A DNA stretch of 64,000 bases from Zymoseptoria tritici IPO323 (taxonomy: Eukaryota > Ascomycota > Dothideomycetes > Mycosphaerellales > Mycosphaerellaceae), in assembly GCF_000219625.1 (NCBI RefSeq), contig NC_018215.1:1798001-1862000 (forward strand), read 5' to 3'. Position 1 is the first letter of the stretch, and each line of letters starts with the position of its first letter. Below, in pieces: positions 22,977 to 32,527 of this stretch. Both the position numbers and the translations under genes were made by a program. Under the pieces are notes generated by a model that did not search any database, was not told the DNA's origin, and saw only the letters and a program-made list of their open reading frames with translations.

Positions 22977-24207
22977 ATGTCTAATGGTATGGAACATCCG
23001 TTCGACGACTGCAAGATCGGCACCTGTCCCATGAGCGAAGCAAATTTCACATACATTCCGGATTTGGCTGGCAATGTTGCCTATCTCACGATCTTCGCTG
23101 TGATCCTGGTCCCGCAATTGTACTTTGGCATCCGGTACAAGACATGGGTGGGCCTTGGCGAATTCATGCCCGCTGCTGGAGGACGCTGATGTGAAGGTGT
23201 AGGGATACTTTGTCGGCATGGTCGGTGGCATCGTCCTCGAGATCATCGGATATGTGGGAAGGGTGCAATTGCATTTCAACCCGTTCCCGTTCGATCCCTT
23301 CTTGTTGTGGGTTCTCCGTACTCCAATTGAAGCTCTTGAATGTGCACTGACGTTGATAGGTACCTCATCTGCCTTACCATCGGACCAGCTTTCCTCTCTG
23401 CAGCAATCTACCTCTGCTTGGGCCGCATCGTAGTCGTGTATGGCGAAGGCATCTCTCGCGTTCAGCCTCGTGCCTACAGTATCCTCTTCATCAGCTGCGA
23501 CTTCTTATCACTGGTACTCCAAGCTGCCGGCGGAGCTTTGGCGGCGACGGGCGATACCCCGGCTGATGGTCAAACCGGTGTCAACATCATGGTACGTATC
23601 ATGGTCTGAAAAGTAGGAACATCGCATGCTGACGAGAACACAGATCGCCGGTCTCTCCACCCAAGTCGTCTCACTTCTTCTGTTCATAATTCTCGGCGCC
23701 GAATTTGCCTGGCGTGTACGGAAACATCCCGACCAGCTCGACGAACGGTTCAAGTCTCTCCGCAACACGAAGTTGTGGACGATGTTTCTCGTTGGTGCGA
23801 CGACTTTCCGTCTATCTCGAGGTGAAACGCTGATGCAAGTTCTCAGGTCTCGCAGTGGCTACTGTTACGATCTTTATCCGTTGTGTATTCCGAGTTGCCG
23901 AGCTCAGTTCCGGTTTCCATGGAGAGCTTTTCAACGATGAGGCGGCTTTCATGGTGCTCGAAGGGTGAGTCGAACATGCTCAGTAGTTTTGCGACGTGTG
24001 ACTTTGCTGACAGATCCAAGGCCGATGATCATAATTGCTTGCATCTGTCTGACCATCTTCCATCCGGGACTGATCTTCAGAAATACTCTGGCAGACACGA
24101 ACTGGAGCCTACGACGGAAGAAGCAGGCTTGCTATGCACACCGAAGGCTTGACCCCGTGGAGCTGACTAGCGATGTCGGCGTGAGCGAGGATAAGGCGTC
24201 GCACTGA
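22977..24207 (+). CDS. RTA1-like seven-helix membrane protein
   Basis: A member of the fungal RTA1/RTM1/RSB1 lipid-translocating exporter-like family, whose yeast relatives affect resistance to 7-aminocholesterol and sphingoid-base export. Six exons (22977-23147, 23203-23306, 23360-23591, 23644-23794, 23847-23964, 24021-24207) give 320 residues, about the family length. The N-terminus is short and extracellular, with paired cysteines ([10 protein letters not shown]). TM segments then follow, including [35 protein letters not shown] (the conserved E-xxGY-xxR of the family), [38 protein letters not shown] (conserved D and QxxGGG-like), and [17 protein letters not shown]. An in-frame ATG at 22887 would add 30 residues. 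It follows the Zn2Cys6 gene on the same strand; co-regulation is only a guess. Confidence 0.9.
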
Positions 24208-25564
24208 CGTCGCAGCGTCGCTCGGTAGCATGTTTGCGACGAGCAGGACGCAATGCCGTATCAGCGGGTGGACACTATCGCTCGATGCCACCAGGTAGAC
24301 CGCCTTGTGTTCATTGTCGGAGGAGAAAGACAAGAGACAGCGCACCAGATCGGAGATGGATCGCAGCGGCTGCACAGATTTCAATGGCATCGACGCCGAC
24401 TCAGCGGCAAAGTCGGTCAGAAGCTGCGGAGGTAACGGACAGTGTAGCAGTTTGAGGTCGCTGTATCTCTAACAACCAAGCACCGTTCCGGAGTCGTGTC
24501 CGCTCCCCATCTTCACTTCTTCCGATTTCATCGTAGATCTGCAATGGATCAGCGCAGTTCGCCGAGTCATCTAAGTTCGAACAGCACAACACTCCTCTTC
24601 TTCGGTGTCTCGAACACATGACAGCGTCCAAACTTCAGACGCTGTCGATGAGAGGATCGAATGATTTCAAAAGCCGTTTTCTCTCACCATCGTTCGAACC
24701 CTGCATTTTGGTCAACAATAAGGATACGCCACTCACGATCTGCCGATCCGGGACTTGTCGTGGAGGGTTTGGGAAGTGAACTCTGCCGCGTGCGTGGCAG
24801 TCACGTCATTTTTTGTGTGTGCGTGCCGCTTAGACTGCAGAACGCCAGCGACCTGCCACAGTAGGTCGCAATGAACAGTGAAAACCACGCTAGCAATGCC
24901 CCACAAAGTGAGGAACCGGCAGCGACATAACGCAACAACAAGCAGTCGGACCGCTACGAAAGTTGCACTATTGTACGAGTTGCAATTTGGTTGCTTCGTC
25001 TTCCAGCTTTTACCGCGAGAAAAGGCCGTACCTAGAAAGAATTACAATGTGGGTGAGGTTTTCGGGGGTGACGATCTTTTCACTGTTTATTGCGACCTAC
25101 TGTGTGCTGCCCTGCAGGTCGAGCCGCACTCGCAACCGAGATCTACATTGCTCCGTCGAGAAGACTCTTCGCTTCGTAATCAGAGTGCAAAGGATCTTCA
25201 GGCTAAGTCGGAAGTGCGTCCGCCATCTCGATTGACCACTTGCGTTGAGGGGTCCGAGGAACGGGCTCCGCTCGGCGTTTGTCGGGCCTGCGAAGACCGA
25301 TATGCCGTTGTATGCGCGTGCAGCATACCCATCGGCTCGATCTGCTTGCTTCAAGAGATCACAGAATTTCACGACGAGTAGTGAATGGGACGTTGCTCTC
25401 TTGCTTCGATAGTCCGTCCGAGAAAGCCAAGATGAAACAATCTGAAGCTTCAGCTTGGCGATGGTCTCTTTCGCACGTCCTCCAACTCTAACCGTCCGAT
25501 CGGGTTCAGCCATCTGCGATGTGCAAGGCTCTAATGGCAATAAAGAACGAAGGGTACCTTGATC
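24208..25564. other. Gene-poor stretch
   Basis: Sequence of 1.36 kb. A frame at about 24878-25381 is open for 167 residues, but its product has no recognisable domain and an overlapping frame is open too, so I do not call a gene. Confidence 0.4.
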
Positions 25565-26125
25565 ATGTCGCGTCCTCCTCCATCGCGATCTCACTCAAAC
25601 GCGTGGTCGCTGTCACGACAACGACAGAAGAGCAGTACTCATCGCACGGTAATTCTCATGTCATCGAGTGCGCGTCCGTCGCATCCAAGGACGGCACGCT
25701 GGTTCATAGAGCAGTCGCATCGACTTCAAGGAGCTGCATCGGTGGCGAGCAGAGCTTCCGAGACGGTATGTCCGTTCCTTCTTCCTCTCTACTGACACAT
25801 CGTAGATTCGTGTCAACGTCCAAGAGACAAGCCCGGCTCGGCACCTGTGAGTCAGGTTCCAACGTGAAAAGTCGTTCGTCACACAAAGGCGTATTTGCCG
25901 CTTGAGGCACAGGATCGTGAGATGCAGTCCCGCATCGCCGATATGTGGCTGACGTTTGGAGGACCGGATCTTGGCTCCGCTCATGCGGACCCGGCAAAAC
26001 GTGTCGCAAGCGTGCCAGGTGGGACCTGTCGCCGGAGCGGGGCGGGGCATTTGTCTGTGATCACTGATCAACCATGGCATTTGAGTCGTGGGACCACGAG
26101 TTGCACGAGTTTGATGAAAATGTGA
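25565..26125 (+). CDS. Possible small four-exon hypothetical gene
   Basis: Tentative. Four blocks, 25565-25648, 25690-25765, 25806-25846 and 25889-26125, join with closing phases into 145 residues. It begins MSRPPPSRSHSNAWSLSRQR, passes through SFRDDSCQRPRDKPGSAP, and continues AYLPLEAQDREMQSRIADMW, which looks like a real helical segment. The three implied introns have canonical-looking donors (GTAATT, GTATGT, GTGAGT) and AG acceptors; the second has a good branch site, CTACTGAC. They are only 40-42 bases, shorter than others in this window. The start has A at -3. No family recognised. The opposite strand is also open over part of the region. Could be chance. Confidence 0.35.
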
Positions 26126-26700
26126 AACTTTCTCTGTTGTGGAATGTGGTGATGAGAATGAATGGAACGACAATTTTGTGATGAGAAACGTGAATCGTTA
26201 AATACTAATCGAACGTCGTTGTCTTCTCGATGCCAGCATTTCCCAATTAAAAACAGCTCATTCTCGTAACAAGATGCAAGTCGCTCAAATCGCTCGAGAG
26301 GGTATCTTTGTATCGTGAACCGTCGTCCGTCAAGTCGTAATCGTACAGGAAATTGTCGGCAGCACTCGCTGCTTCGACGAAATGTGCAAAAGATGTGTCA
26401 AACACCTTCGCTTCGAGATCTCCTCCCACCCTTGCCCCTCAACGGCAGTGGTGCTGAATCCATGCGGAGGAAGTTCGGCAGAGTCCAGCAATGCCTAGAT
26501 GCATATGGTAACCAAGTTGGATGCAGGCGCTACGTCAAGGTAGTGGAGCGTGATTCGCACCACCCTGTTGGCAGAAGTGCAGATCGGATGGTCGTTCCTT
26601 GTGGATAGCTGTCCAGGTGGATTGGTTTGTCCAGATAGATGGTTTTGGTAGTTGGCTGAATAGCAATGGTTCGGTTGATGAGCATCGCGAGCATGTTCTT
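26126..26700. other. Spacer downstream of the zinc-ribbon-like gene
   Basis: Sequence of 575 bases, mostly the likely 3' region of the minus-strand gene at 26701-27210. No gene recognised. Confidence 0.4.
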
Positions 26701-27210
26701 TCATCCCTTGGGAATCATGCCGACGATGCTAGCGCATCGATTGCAGTACCACAGGTTGAGGCCGTAACGCATCATGTTCTTGTCTTGACCGGTCTTCCAG
26801 TCAATGCTCGATGCTCGGTGGCATCGTGAGCAGCGAGCAAACTCAGGAGAAGAGTACAGCGCGGAGTTCGCTGAGGACGAAGAGGAGCTGTCTGATGATG
26901 TGGAGTCGTCGCTGGTGACGTGAAGTACGTTCTGAATGTGTTGAGGTCGCGATGGTGTGTGCGACGCAGAGGTCTGCATTTGCATGAAGCTGCCAGTAGA
27001 AGCCATGGTAGAAGTCGGAGTGATCGAAGGTCGCGGCGCCAGAAGAGAATGTACTTGTACTGATGGGGCCGGTGAATAGTAAGGAGAGTCGGCAGGTAGA
27101 TGTTCGGTGTTGATATCGACGGAGAGAACGTCGGCAGTGTTGTTGGCCCGTGGTGTAATGGAGAAGTAGTCAGGTAGGCAATCCACGTCACTGCATGGAG
27201 TCGCTAACAT
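26701..27210 (-). CDS. Small zinc-ribbon-like conserved hypothetical protein
   Basis: A 169-residue protein of unknown function. The first roughly 125 residues are Ser/Thr/Pro-rich and probably disordered. The C-terminal 45 residues carry CSRCHRASSIDWKTG and, about 20 residues later, YGLNLWYCNRCASIVGM. Two CxxC pairs separated this way would bind one zinc ion. I recall similar C-terminal C-x2-C/C-x2-C ends in other ascomycete hypothetical proteins, but cannot name a family. It is an isolated single-exon gene in an otherwise gene-poor block. The ATG at 27210 is the first in frame; others inside are possible. Confidence 0.75.
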   Translation of the reverse strand: MLATPCSDVDCLPDYFSITPRANNTADVLSVDINTEHLPADSPYYSPAPSVQVHSLLAPRPSITPTSTMASTGSFMQMQTSASHTPSRPQHIQNVLHVTSDDSTSSDSSSSSSANSALYSSPEFARCSRCHRASSIDWKTGQDKNMMRYGLNLWYCNRCASIVGMIPKG

Positions 27211-28080
27211 GTTCTGCGAGATTCATAGATCCTTGGAATGCGTGTCGGTGTGCATCGCGCGGCCACAGACCGGGAGCAGCGAAGTATAAGAAGGAGGTAC
27301 TGTGGCATGGCATCGAGATTTTGGTAGGGCCATCTTCGATCCGATACGACTCCGACGGTGCATGGCCAATCGCCGAGCTCAAATCAAGCAGGAGGTGGCT
27401 CCTACAGGAACGTTCTGCAAAGACGCCGGTAAAAACCCTCAGCCACCATCGAGATGTCGCAAAGCGATCGAGGCCTTGAAGCCCGGCGAAGTTTGGGCGA
27501 ATCTCCCGTTGGTGTGGGCGGATGGGGCGGGTCACCAACGCCGGGTTTCCGTGGCCCCCAGGCTCATTGGTCCATCGGCTTCATCATCACAGACAAGCCA
27601 AGCCAAGGCGGATGTTCCTCACAGCCGGGATGCGACCTGCTCGTATGCCATCGATCGAACTCGGTGTCCTTGTTTTCACCACACCATTGACCCTGAGGGC
27701 GTTTGCCGCTCACAAATGGATTTCAACCCAGCTCCACCACCACCCTGTCGCTTAGATCGAATCGACCCTGCTGCAAGGCGGAGGCAGTTTTGCAAGGCTC
27801 CCGCCATGGCGGCCGCGGTGAATAAAACAGCCTTGTGACAGCTCAGCTCAGCTCACGCCAGCAGGATTGGGCCGCGCTGCAGATTCCCAGGCAGACGAAT
27901 ACCAGCAGCCCACCGAGACCAGACCAGGCTCTGATCGCAGGCACACTTCGCAGCGCCGTCCGACTGTCGCTCTGGCATGCGCGTAATCAAGCACGAGGAG
28001 TATCGCACAGTTTGTGTCGTGGACGCCGAGCGGCCCTTGATCCGCTGCTGCAGCCACAGTATTCAACAGAGCTGCATCCA

Positions 28081-28098
28081 CATGTCACATGTGACATG
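28081..28098. repeat. 18-base perfect palindrome
   Basis: CATGTCACATGTGACATG is its own reverse complement with a CACATGTG centre. It could be a dimeric DNA-binding site or chance. Confidence 0.8.
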
Positions 28099-28879
28099 CA
28101 CGCTCGACCGGACCATTGCCCGGCGATTCTTACGGCGTCGACGAGCTCCGAAAGAATATCCCAAACCTTGACTCCTGGAATGGCGCGTTTGAGAAGATTC
28201 GGTCTCGCTCCGGCCTTTGGAATCTTCACGATCGGGAGATTGTCCGGGGCGGACCGTCTTGTCGGATGTTCTTGGTCAGAGCCTAGACCGGTCTTATCAT
28301 CGCCGGCTCGAACCTCGGACAACCGTTTCATGGCGAAATATGTGGTTTCAACTGCCGCAAACTTGGACCTTTCCCGCAGCGTTGCCGTAAACATCGCGCG
28401 ATGTTGTGTTTGGCAAAGCAAACAGCTATTCCTTCGTGGCTTGACCGTCGCAGCTGCTCGCCTCGATCGCTTCGCGCCAGGCACATCAACCAGATCATGT
28501 GCAGTGGACATCGACACAAGCGCTGAGATCGAACCACTTTCCCAAGGCATCACTCCAAGGGGCGTTCACCTGTACGCCAGAACACTGCGACCGCTCCCAA
28601 CCGCAAGCGCGCAACATACAGCAATTGAAGGGCGTTAGCCAGGATGAAGCCACCATCTCCACCATCGGCTGACTGTTTCAAGGAGCAAAGCACAACCGCG
28701 CCACAGCGCCATGCCCGGTGTATTTCGCTCAGCTCACATGCGCTGTCACATTTGCCTTGTGCCACTGCTATCACAGCCTGGTCTAGAACGTTGTACCTTC
28801 GCCGATTCCTGCACTCATATACACGGTCCCTGGACTTTTGCAAGCGCTCATGCAAATCACACGTTCCAATTACGTTTCA

Positions 28880-29300
28880 GGTCGGACCGCCGCCCGGTAG
28901 GGCTTTGTGGTCGCAATGGTCCGGACCACGGTGCACATTCCCCTGCATATAAAGGGTGCGTTGCGTGGCTTCGCAGCTCTCACGAACTATCCTCGAGAGC
29001 GTGGCAGTGCGTTCTAGACCCGGCTCCCCTCGGCTCACTCGACTGAGCGTCGACAAGGCCGAACGCTGTTGTGCAGACCATACCTTGCGATCGCGTTTCC
29101 AAGTCGCCTTTGGCCTCACGATCGCAATGCTCCGGGCCAGCGAAGCAAATCTCCTGCGTCCCAGGCCTCGTTCTGTGGCTTCACAACTTTGACAAAACAA
29201 CGCTCCGACGCACGACACACAGCTCCAGACCGAACCTACCTCAGTCGCTGGGACGAGGATCTAGAAGCATCGACGCGAGCAGAGCAGTTCAAGTTCGACT
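28880..29300. repeat. Weak two-copy degenerate repeat
   Basis: Around 28915 and 29123 two blocks about 208 bases apart share ordered similar words: TCGCAATGNTCCGG, then a 'tgtggcttc(g/a)ca(g/a)ct' word, then a 'ct(a/c)cagacc..' word. Similarity between them is low and I judged it by eye, so the exact limits are unsure. Confidence 0.35.
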
Positions 29301-29931
29301 CATTCTGTGTCGGCGACTCCGCGGGGCGAAACGGCAAGCCCTCTCACCAACCGTCCACATTATCAGCTGACTGCTTTTTCAGCTCATGGCTTCTTCCGGC
29401 AGGCTCTCATCATGCGCGTTTATTTGATCGCAGTCACGGCATCGCCGACGCATCTCCACAAGCCTTCAAGCCTCGCGGCTGTACTGCGACTTGTTGGCAT
29501 GCATGTTCGCAGTCTACGCCTAGACCCAAGTAATATCCCGTGAAGCGTCTCATTGATCAGGCTCGAACTTCGCCCACGGCTTAGATTCTCCTCGTGAGCA
29601 GCCTTGCTCAATCATGGGACCTGACGCCTTCACCACCTAACAGCTCTAGATGCTTGCCTCAGCTGATGCTCGACAACTTTCGCCATCCACTTTGCTATAT
29701 AGCAGCAGCGTACCAAGCCACGGCCGTATCGATCGTTCTAGGCACTTTGCGAATAGCATGATGCCGCATTGGAGCTAGACCGTACGATTGGAGCGTGCCG
29801 AATGCCGTGTACATTGATTGAGAGGTGCCGGGGAGCATTGAAATCGTCGTGTCCCTGCGGAAGAGAACTGAACAGCAGGCTTGTTGCTGTGATAGCATCT
29901 GTGAATAATCATAGGTGAGTTGAGAAATGAG

Positions 29932-29975
29932 CAGTGGCCTGATCATACAGTGGCCTGACCATACAGTGGCCTGGA
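29932..29975. repeat. 16-base tandem repeat, about 2.7 copies
   Basis: The unit CAGTGGCCTGACCATA recurs with a period of 16 bases and one mismatch. It is followed within 20 bases by a GATGGN hexamer-like run (about 29991-30020). Confidence 0.9.
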
Positions 29976-30499
29976 TGATTGGTCGAGGATGAAGATGGAG
30001 ATGGTGATGGTGATGGCGATTCGAAGAAGGTGCGCAGGCAGGTGACATGTGCAAGGTTCCTCGATAGGAACCATCGCCGTAATGTAGCTTTGAGTGTCCA
30101 TAGCTCCGGATGTGTTCTTTGCCCAGATCGGCTTGCGACTCGCTTATATTGCTGCACTTCAAAGCGAGTTTCCTGCTGCGTGAGATATCTACATCGATTG
30201 TTTGACGGAGCATAGGACTGCATACTGCTGCTGAGATGACAATTTACTCATTGCTGAAAACTCGGTGACGTGGAGAGCTTCGAGCTTTGGGCTGCCGACT
30301 CGCAACACGTCACTACCACCTTCGTCGTGGACGCAAACATGCTAAGGTACTTTGACCGCGACATCTCTTCCGTGCGTCCAATCCAGCAAGATGACTCCTT
30401 GAGGGCGTGTGGCCCTTGAACATCCACGGAGCAACGAGATACAGACTACCATTATCGAACCACGCGGCCAGGCTCCAGCTACCGCTACCGACAAACGAC

Positions 30500-32281
30500 A
30501 TGGCACGCATCTTTCCCAAACTCACGGCCAATACGTTACAAGCCACGACCTATCTCCTCGGAGTCGCCCTCTTCTCCATCGCATTCCTGGTCTTCCTCAA
30601 CAGCAGCATTTCATTTGTGGTCACAGACGTCATCGGACGGAAGGAAGGACTTGGAGATGCGGCAGGCACACTCAGTTTCTTCGACGAGTTACTCGCACTA
30701 ATCGCATGTCCACTATGGGGTCTTTTGAGCGACAGGATTGGCGTACGATACGTGGCGGTGGCAGGATACTTCATTGTGGCAATCAGTCTGGTGTCGTTGG
30801 TACAGAGCACAAACGTCTATCCAGAGCTGCTGGTAGGCAGACTTGGATTCAGCGTGGGAGCGGCGGCGTGCAGCACAATGGTCACGGCGGTTCTGCCGTC
30901 TATGATGGCTGAGAGGAGTGGGAAAGACAAAAAAGATGAGGAGCATACGGTCACAAATGGAGAAGTTGCGAGGCTACGTGAAGAGGCGCGTCCCGATAGT
31001 CGCGGAGCTCATGCTCCATCGCCAAGCGTGAACAGCGAGCTCACAATCACGCCGACACGATACGCTTCAAGCTCGCGGAGCCGAGGGTCTCCGCGCAACG
31101 CGCCGGACGATGCAGACGCATTGGCGGCTGAGGCAGGCACGTCTCAGCTTGCTGGACTGGTAGGAATGTTCACAGGGGCTGGCGCTTTACTCGCATTGGG
31201 CCTCTTTCTACCACTGCCTGCACACTTCCAAAGCGGCGGCTATGGGCCAGCACAAAGCGTACAGATTAGCTTCTACATCGTCGGAGCAGTTGCGATTTGC
31301 GTTGCCATTTTCGTCTTCTTCGGACTGCGCAACTTGCCCGGCGAAGAGCATAAAAGTCTTTCCGCACTGCTACGACCTCCATACGACGAAACGACTAGCG
31401 TAGACCAGGAAGGCCACACGCACATCACCCTCTCTCCCGCCCCCTCCTACCTCACTCTCGCCAAAGAAGCTCTTCTCCTCGGCTTCACCGACTCCTCCAT
31501 CGGACTCGGCTACCTCGGCGGCTTCGTCGCCCGCGCATCCTCTGTCGCCATCAGCCTATTCATTCCCCTGTTCGTCAATGCATACTTCAAACGCACGGGT
31601 CTCTGCACCAACAACCCGGACAATCTCGACGACATTAAGCGTAATTGCGAGCGCGCCTATAAAGTCGCCGCTGCTCTGACCGGCATTGGTGAATTGGCAG
31701 CTCTTCTCTGCGCACCCATCTTCGGCTGGTTGGGAGGTCGCGCTGTACGAGGCAAGTCGGAGTGGCCGTTGCTCGTTGCTGCGCTCGTCGGTATCGTGGG
31801 ATATGTGAGCTTCGGACTGCTGAAGAACCCGGACGCTTTCCACGGAGATCAAGGATCATACGCTTTCTTGTCTGTGATTTGCATCGGGCTGAGCCAGATC
31901 GGAGCAATCGTCTGCTCGCTTGGTCTGTTGAGTCGGGCGGTCAACAGGGATGGGAAGCATCCCGGTGGTAAAGGAACAGTACGGCAGAGCGAAGTCGGAC
32001 CTATCGAAGGCGACGAGACGGCTGCTCTACTCCCTGGAACGAATTCCGCCGGCGCAAGTGGGAGAATCGATCGTTCGCGGCTGAAAGGCAGCATAGCAGG
32101 AATGTACAGTCTTGCTGGTGGAGCAGGCATCTTGCTCCTCTCGAAGCTGGGTGGCAAGCTATTCGATACATGGACGGTGGGCGCTCCATTTTTCCTCATG
32201 GCTATTTTCAATGGACTTCTGGCAGCTGGGATTCTACTTGTCAGTGGTGCTGCGACGCTGTCGAGGAACGGGGCAGAGTAG
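30500..32281 (+). CDS. Major facilitator superfamily transporter
   Basis: A 593-residue MFS membrane transporter, single exon. The start MARIFPKLTANTLQATTYLL follows ACAAACGAC and precedes the first helix (GVALFSIAFLVFLNSSISF). The first half has the MFS A-motif region, LWGLLSDRIGVRYVAVAGYF. The second half opens with YLTLAKEALLLGFTDSSIGL and includes AAALTGIGELAALLCAPIFG followed by WLGGRAVRGKSEWPLLVAAL. A long hydrophilic, charged loop (about 150-245) separates helices in the first half, and a second one lies near 500-530. The substrate cannot be read from sequence; it resembles fungal MFS proteins of the tetracycline-resistance-like group rather than sugar porters. It is convergent with the xylosidase gene, with stops 247 bases apart. 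Confidence 0.88.
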   Translation: MARIFPKLTANTLQATTYLLGVALFSIAFLVFLNSSISFVVTDVIGRKEGLGDAAGTLSFFDELLALIACPLWGLLSDRIGVRYVAVAGYFIVAISLVSLVQSTNVYPELLVGRLGFSVGAAACSTMVTAVLPSMMAERSGKDKKDEEHTVTNGEVARLREEARPDSRGAHAPSPSVNSELTITPTRYASSSRSRGSPRNAPDDADALAAEAGTSQLAGLVGMFTGAGALLALGLFLPLPAHFQSGGYGPAQSVQISFYIVGAVAICVAIFVFFGLRNLPGEEHKSLSALLRPPYDETTSVDQEGHTHITLSPAPSYLTLAKEALLLGFTDSSIGLGYLGGFVARASSVAISLFIPLFVNAYFKRTGLCTNNPDNLDDIKRNCERAYKVAAALTGIGELAALLCAPIFGWLGGRAVRGKSEWPLLVAALVGIVGYVSFGLLKNPDAFHGDQGSYAFLSVICIGLSQIGAIVCSLGLLSRAVNRDGKHPGGKGTVRQSEVGPIEGDETAALLPGTNSAGASGRIDRSRLKGSIAGMYSLAGGAGILLLSKLGGKLFDTWTVGAPFFLMAIFNGLLAAGILLVSGAATLSRNGAE

Positions 32282-32527
32282 TGCTTTCAGGCTGGAGCAG
32301 TCCAAACAGCAGTAGTGATGACCTTAATGAACTGCTCATTTGATGCACTTAACGAGGAACGAGTGGCTAGAATATTGGCGGCGATTATAACAGGTAGCTG
32401 AGACCTGCCAAGGAATGGTGAATTCAAGATCGTTGCATTCATTACGACTCAATCTGCGAGCACGCTTTTTATTTGGCCCTCAAACTCATGACAGACGGAC
32501 ATCCGTCACGACAGGAGTTGCCTCCAC

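Larger units (their letters stand above)
27211..30499. other. Gene-poor block with repeats
   Basis: Sequence of 3.3 kb with no recognised gene. Open frames of 180-270 residues exist on both strands near 27.3-28.6 kb, but they overlap one another, lack motifs, and several begin only at non-ATG codons. The block contains an 18-base palindrome, a weak two-copy repeat near 28.9-29.3 kb, and a perfect 16-base tandem. The right end includes the promoter of the MFS gene at 30500. Confidence 0.5.

Noticed and set aside
24660..24740. GTTCGAAC word resembling a tRNA T-loop
   Set aside because: The flanking bases do not form a T-stem and no acceptor or anticodon arm is seen on either strand.
24878..25381. 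A 167-residue plus-strand frame in the gene-poor block, plus an overlapping frame with a signal-peptide-like MWVRFSGVTIFSLFIATYC
   Set aside because: Neither shows a domain or clear splice continuation; the hydrophobic run is short and not supported by a plausible mature protein.
25661..26173. A 170-residue minus-strand frame opposite the possible four-exon gene
   Set aside because: Arg/His/Cys-rich with no motif; the plus-strand blocks with consensus splice sites explain the region better, though still weakly.
27302..28638. Two consecutive plus-strand frames (179 and 268 residues) and a 188-residue minus-strand frame over the same DNA
   Set aside because: They overlap each other, have no motif or protein-like composition, and the second plus frame starts only at GTG. 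Long chance frames are common in this base composition.
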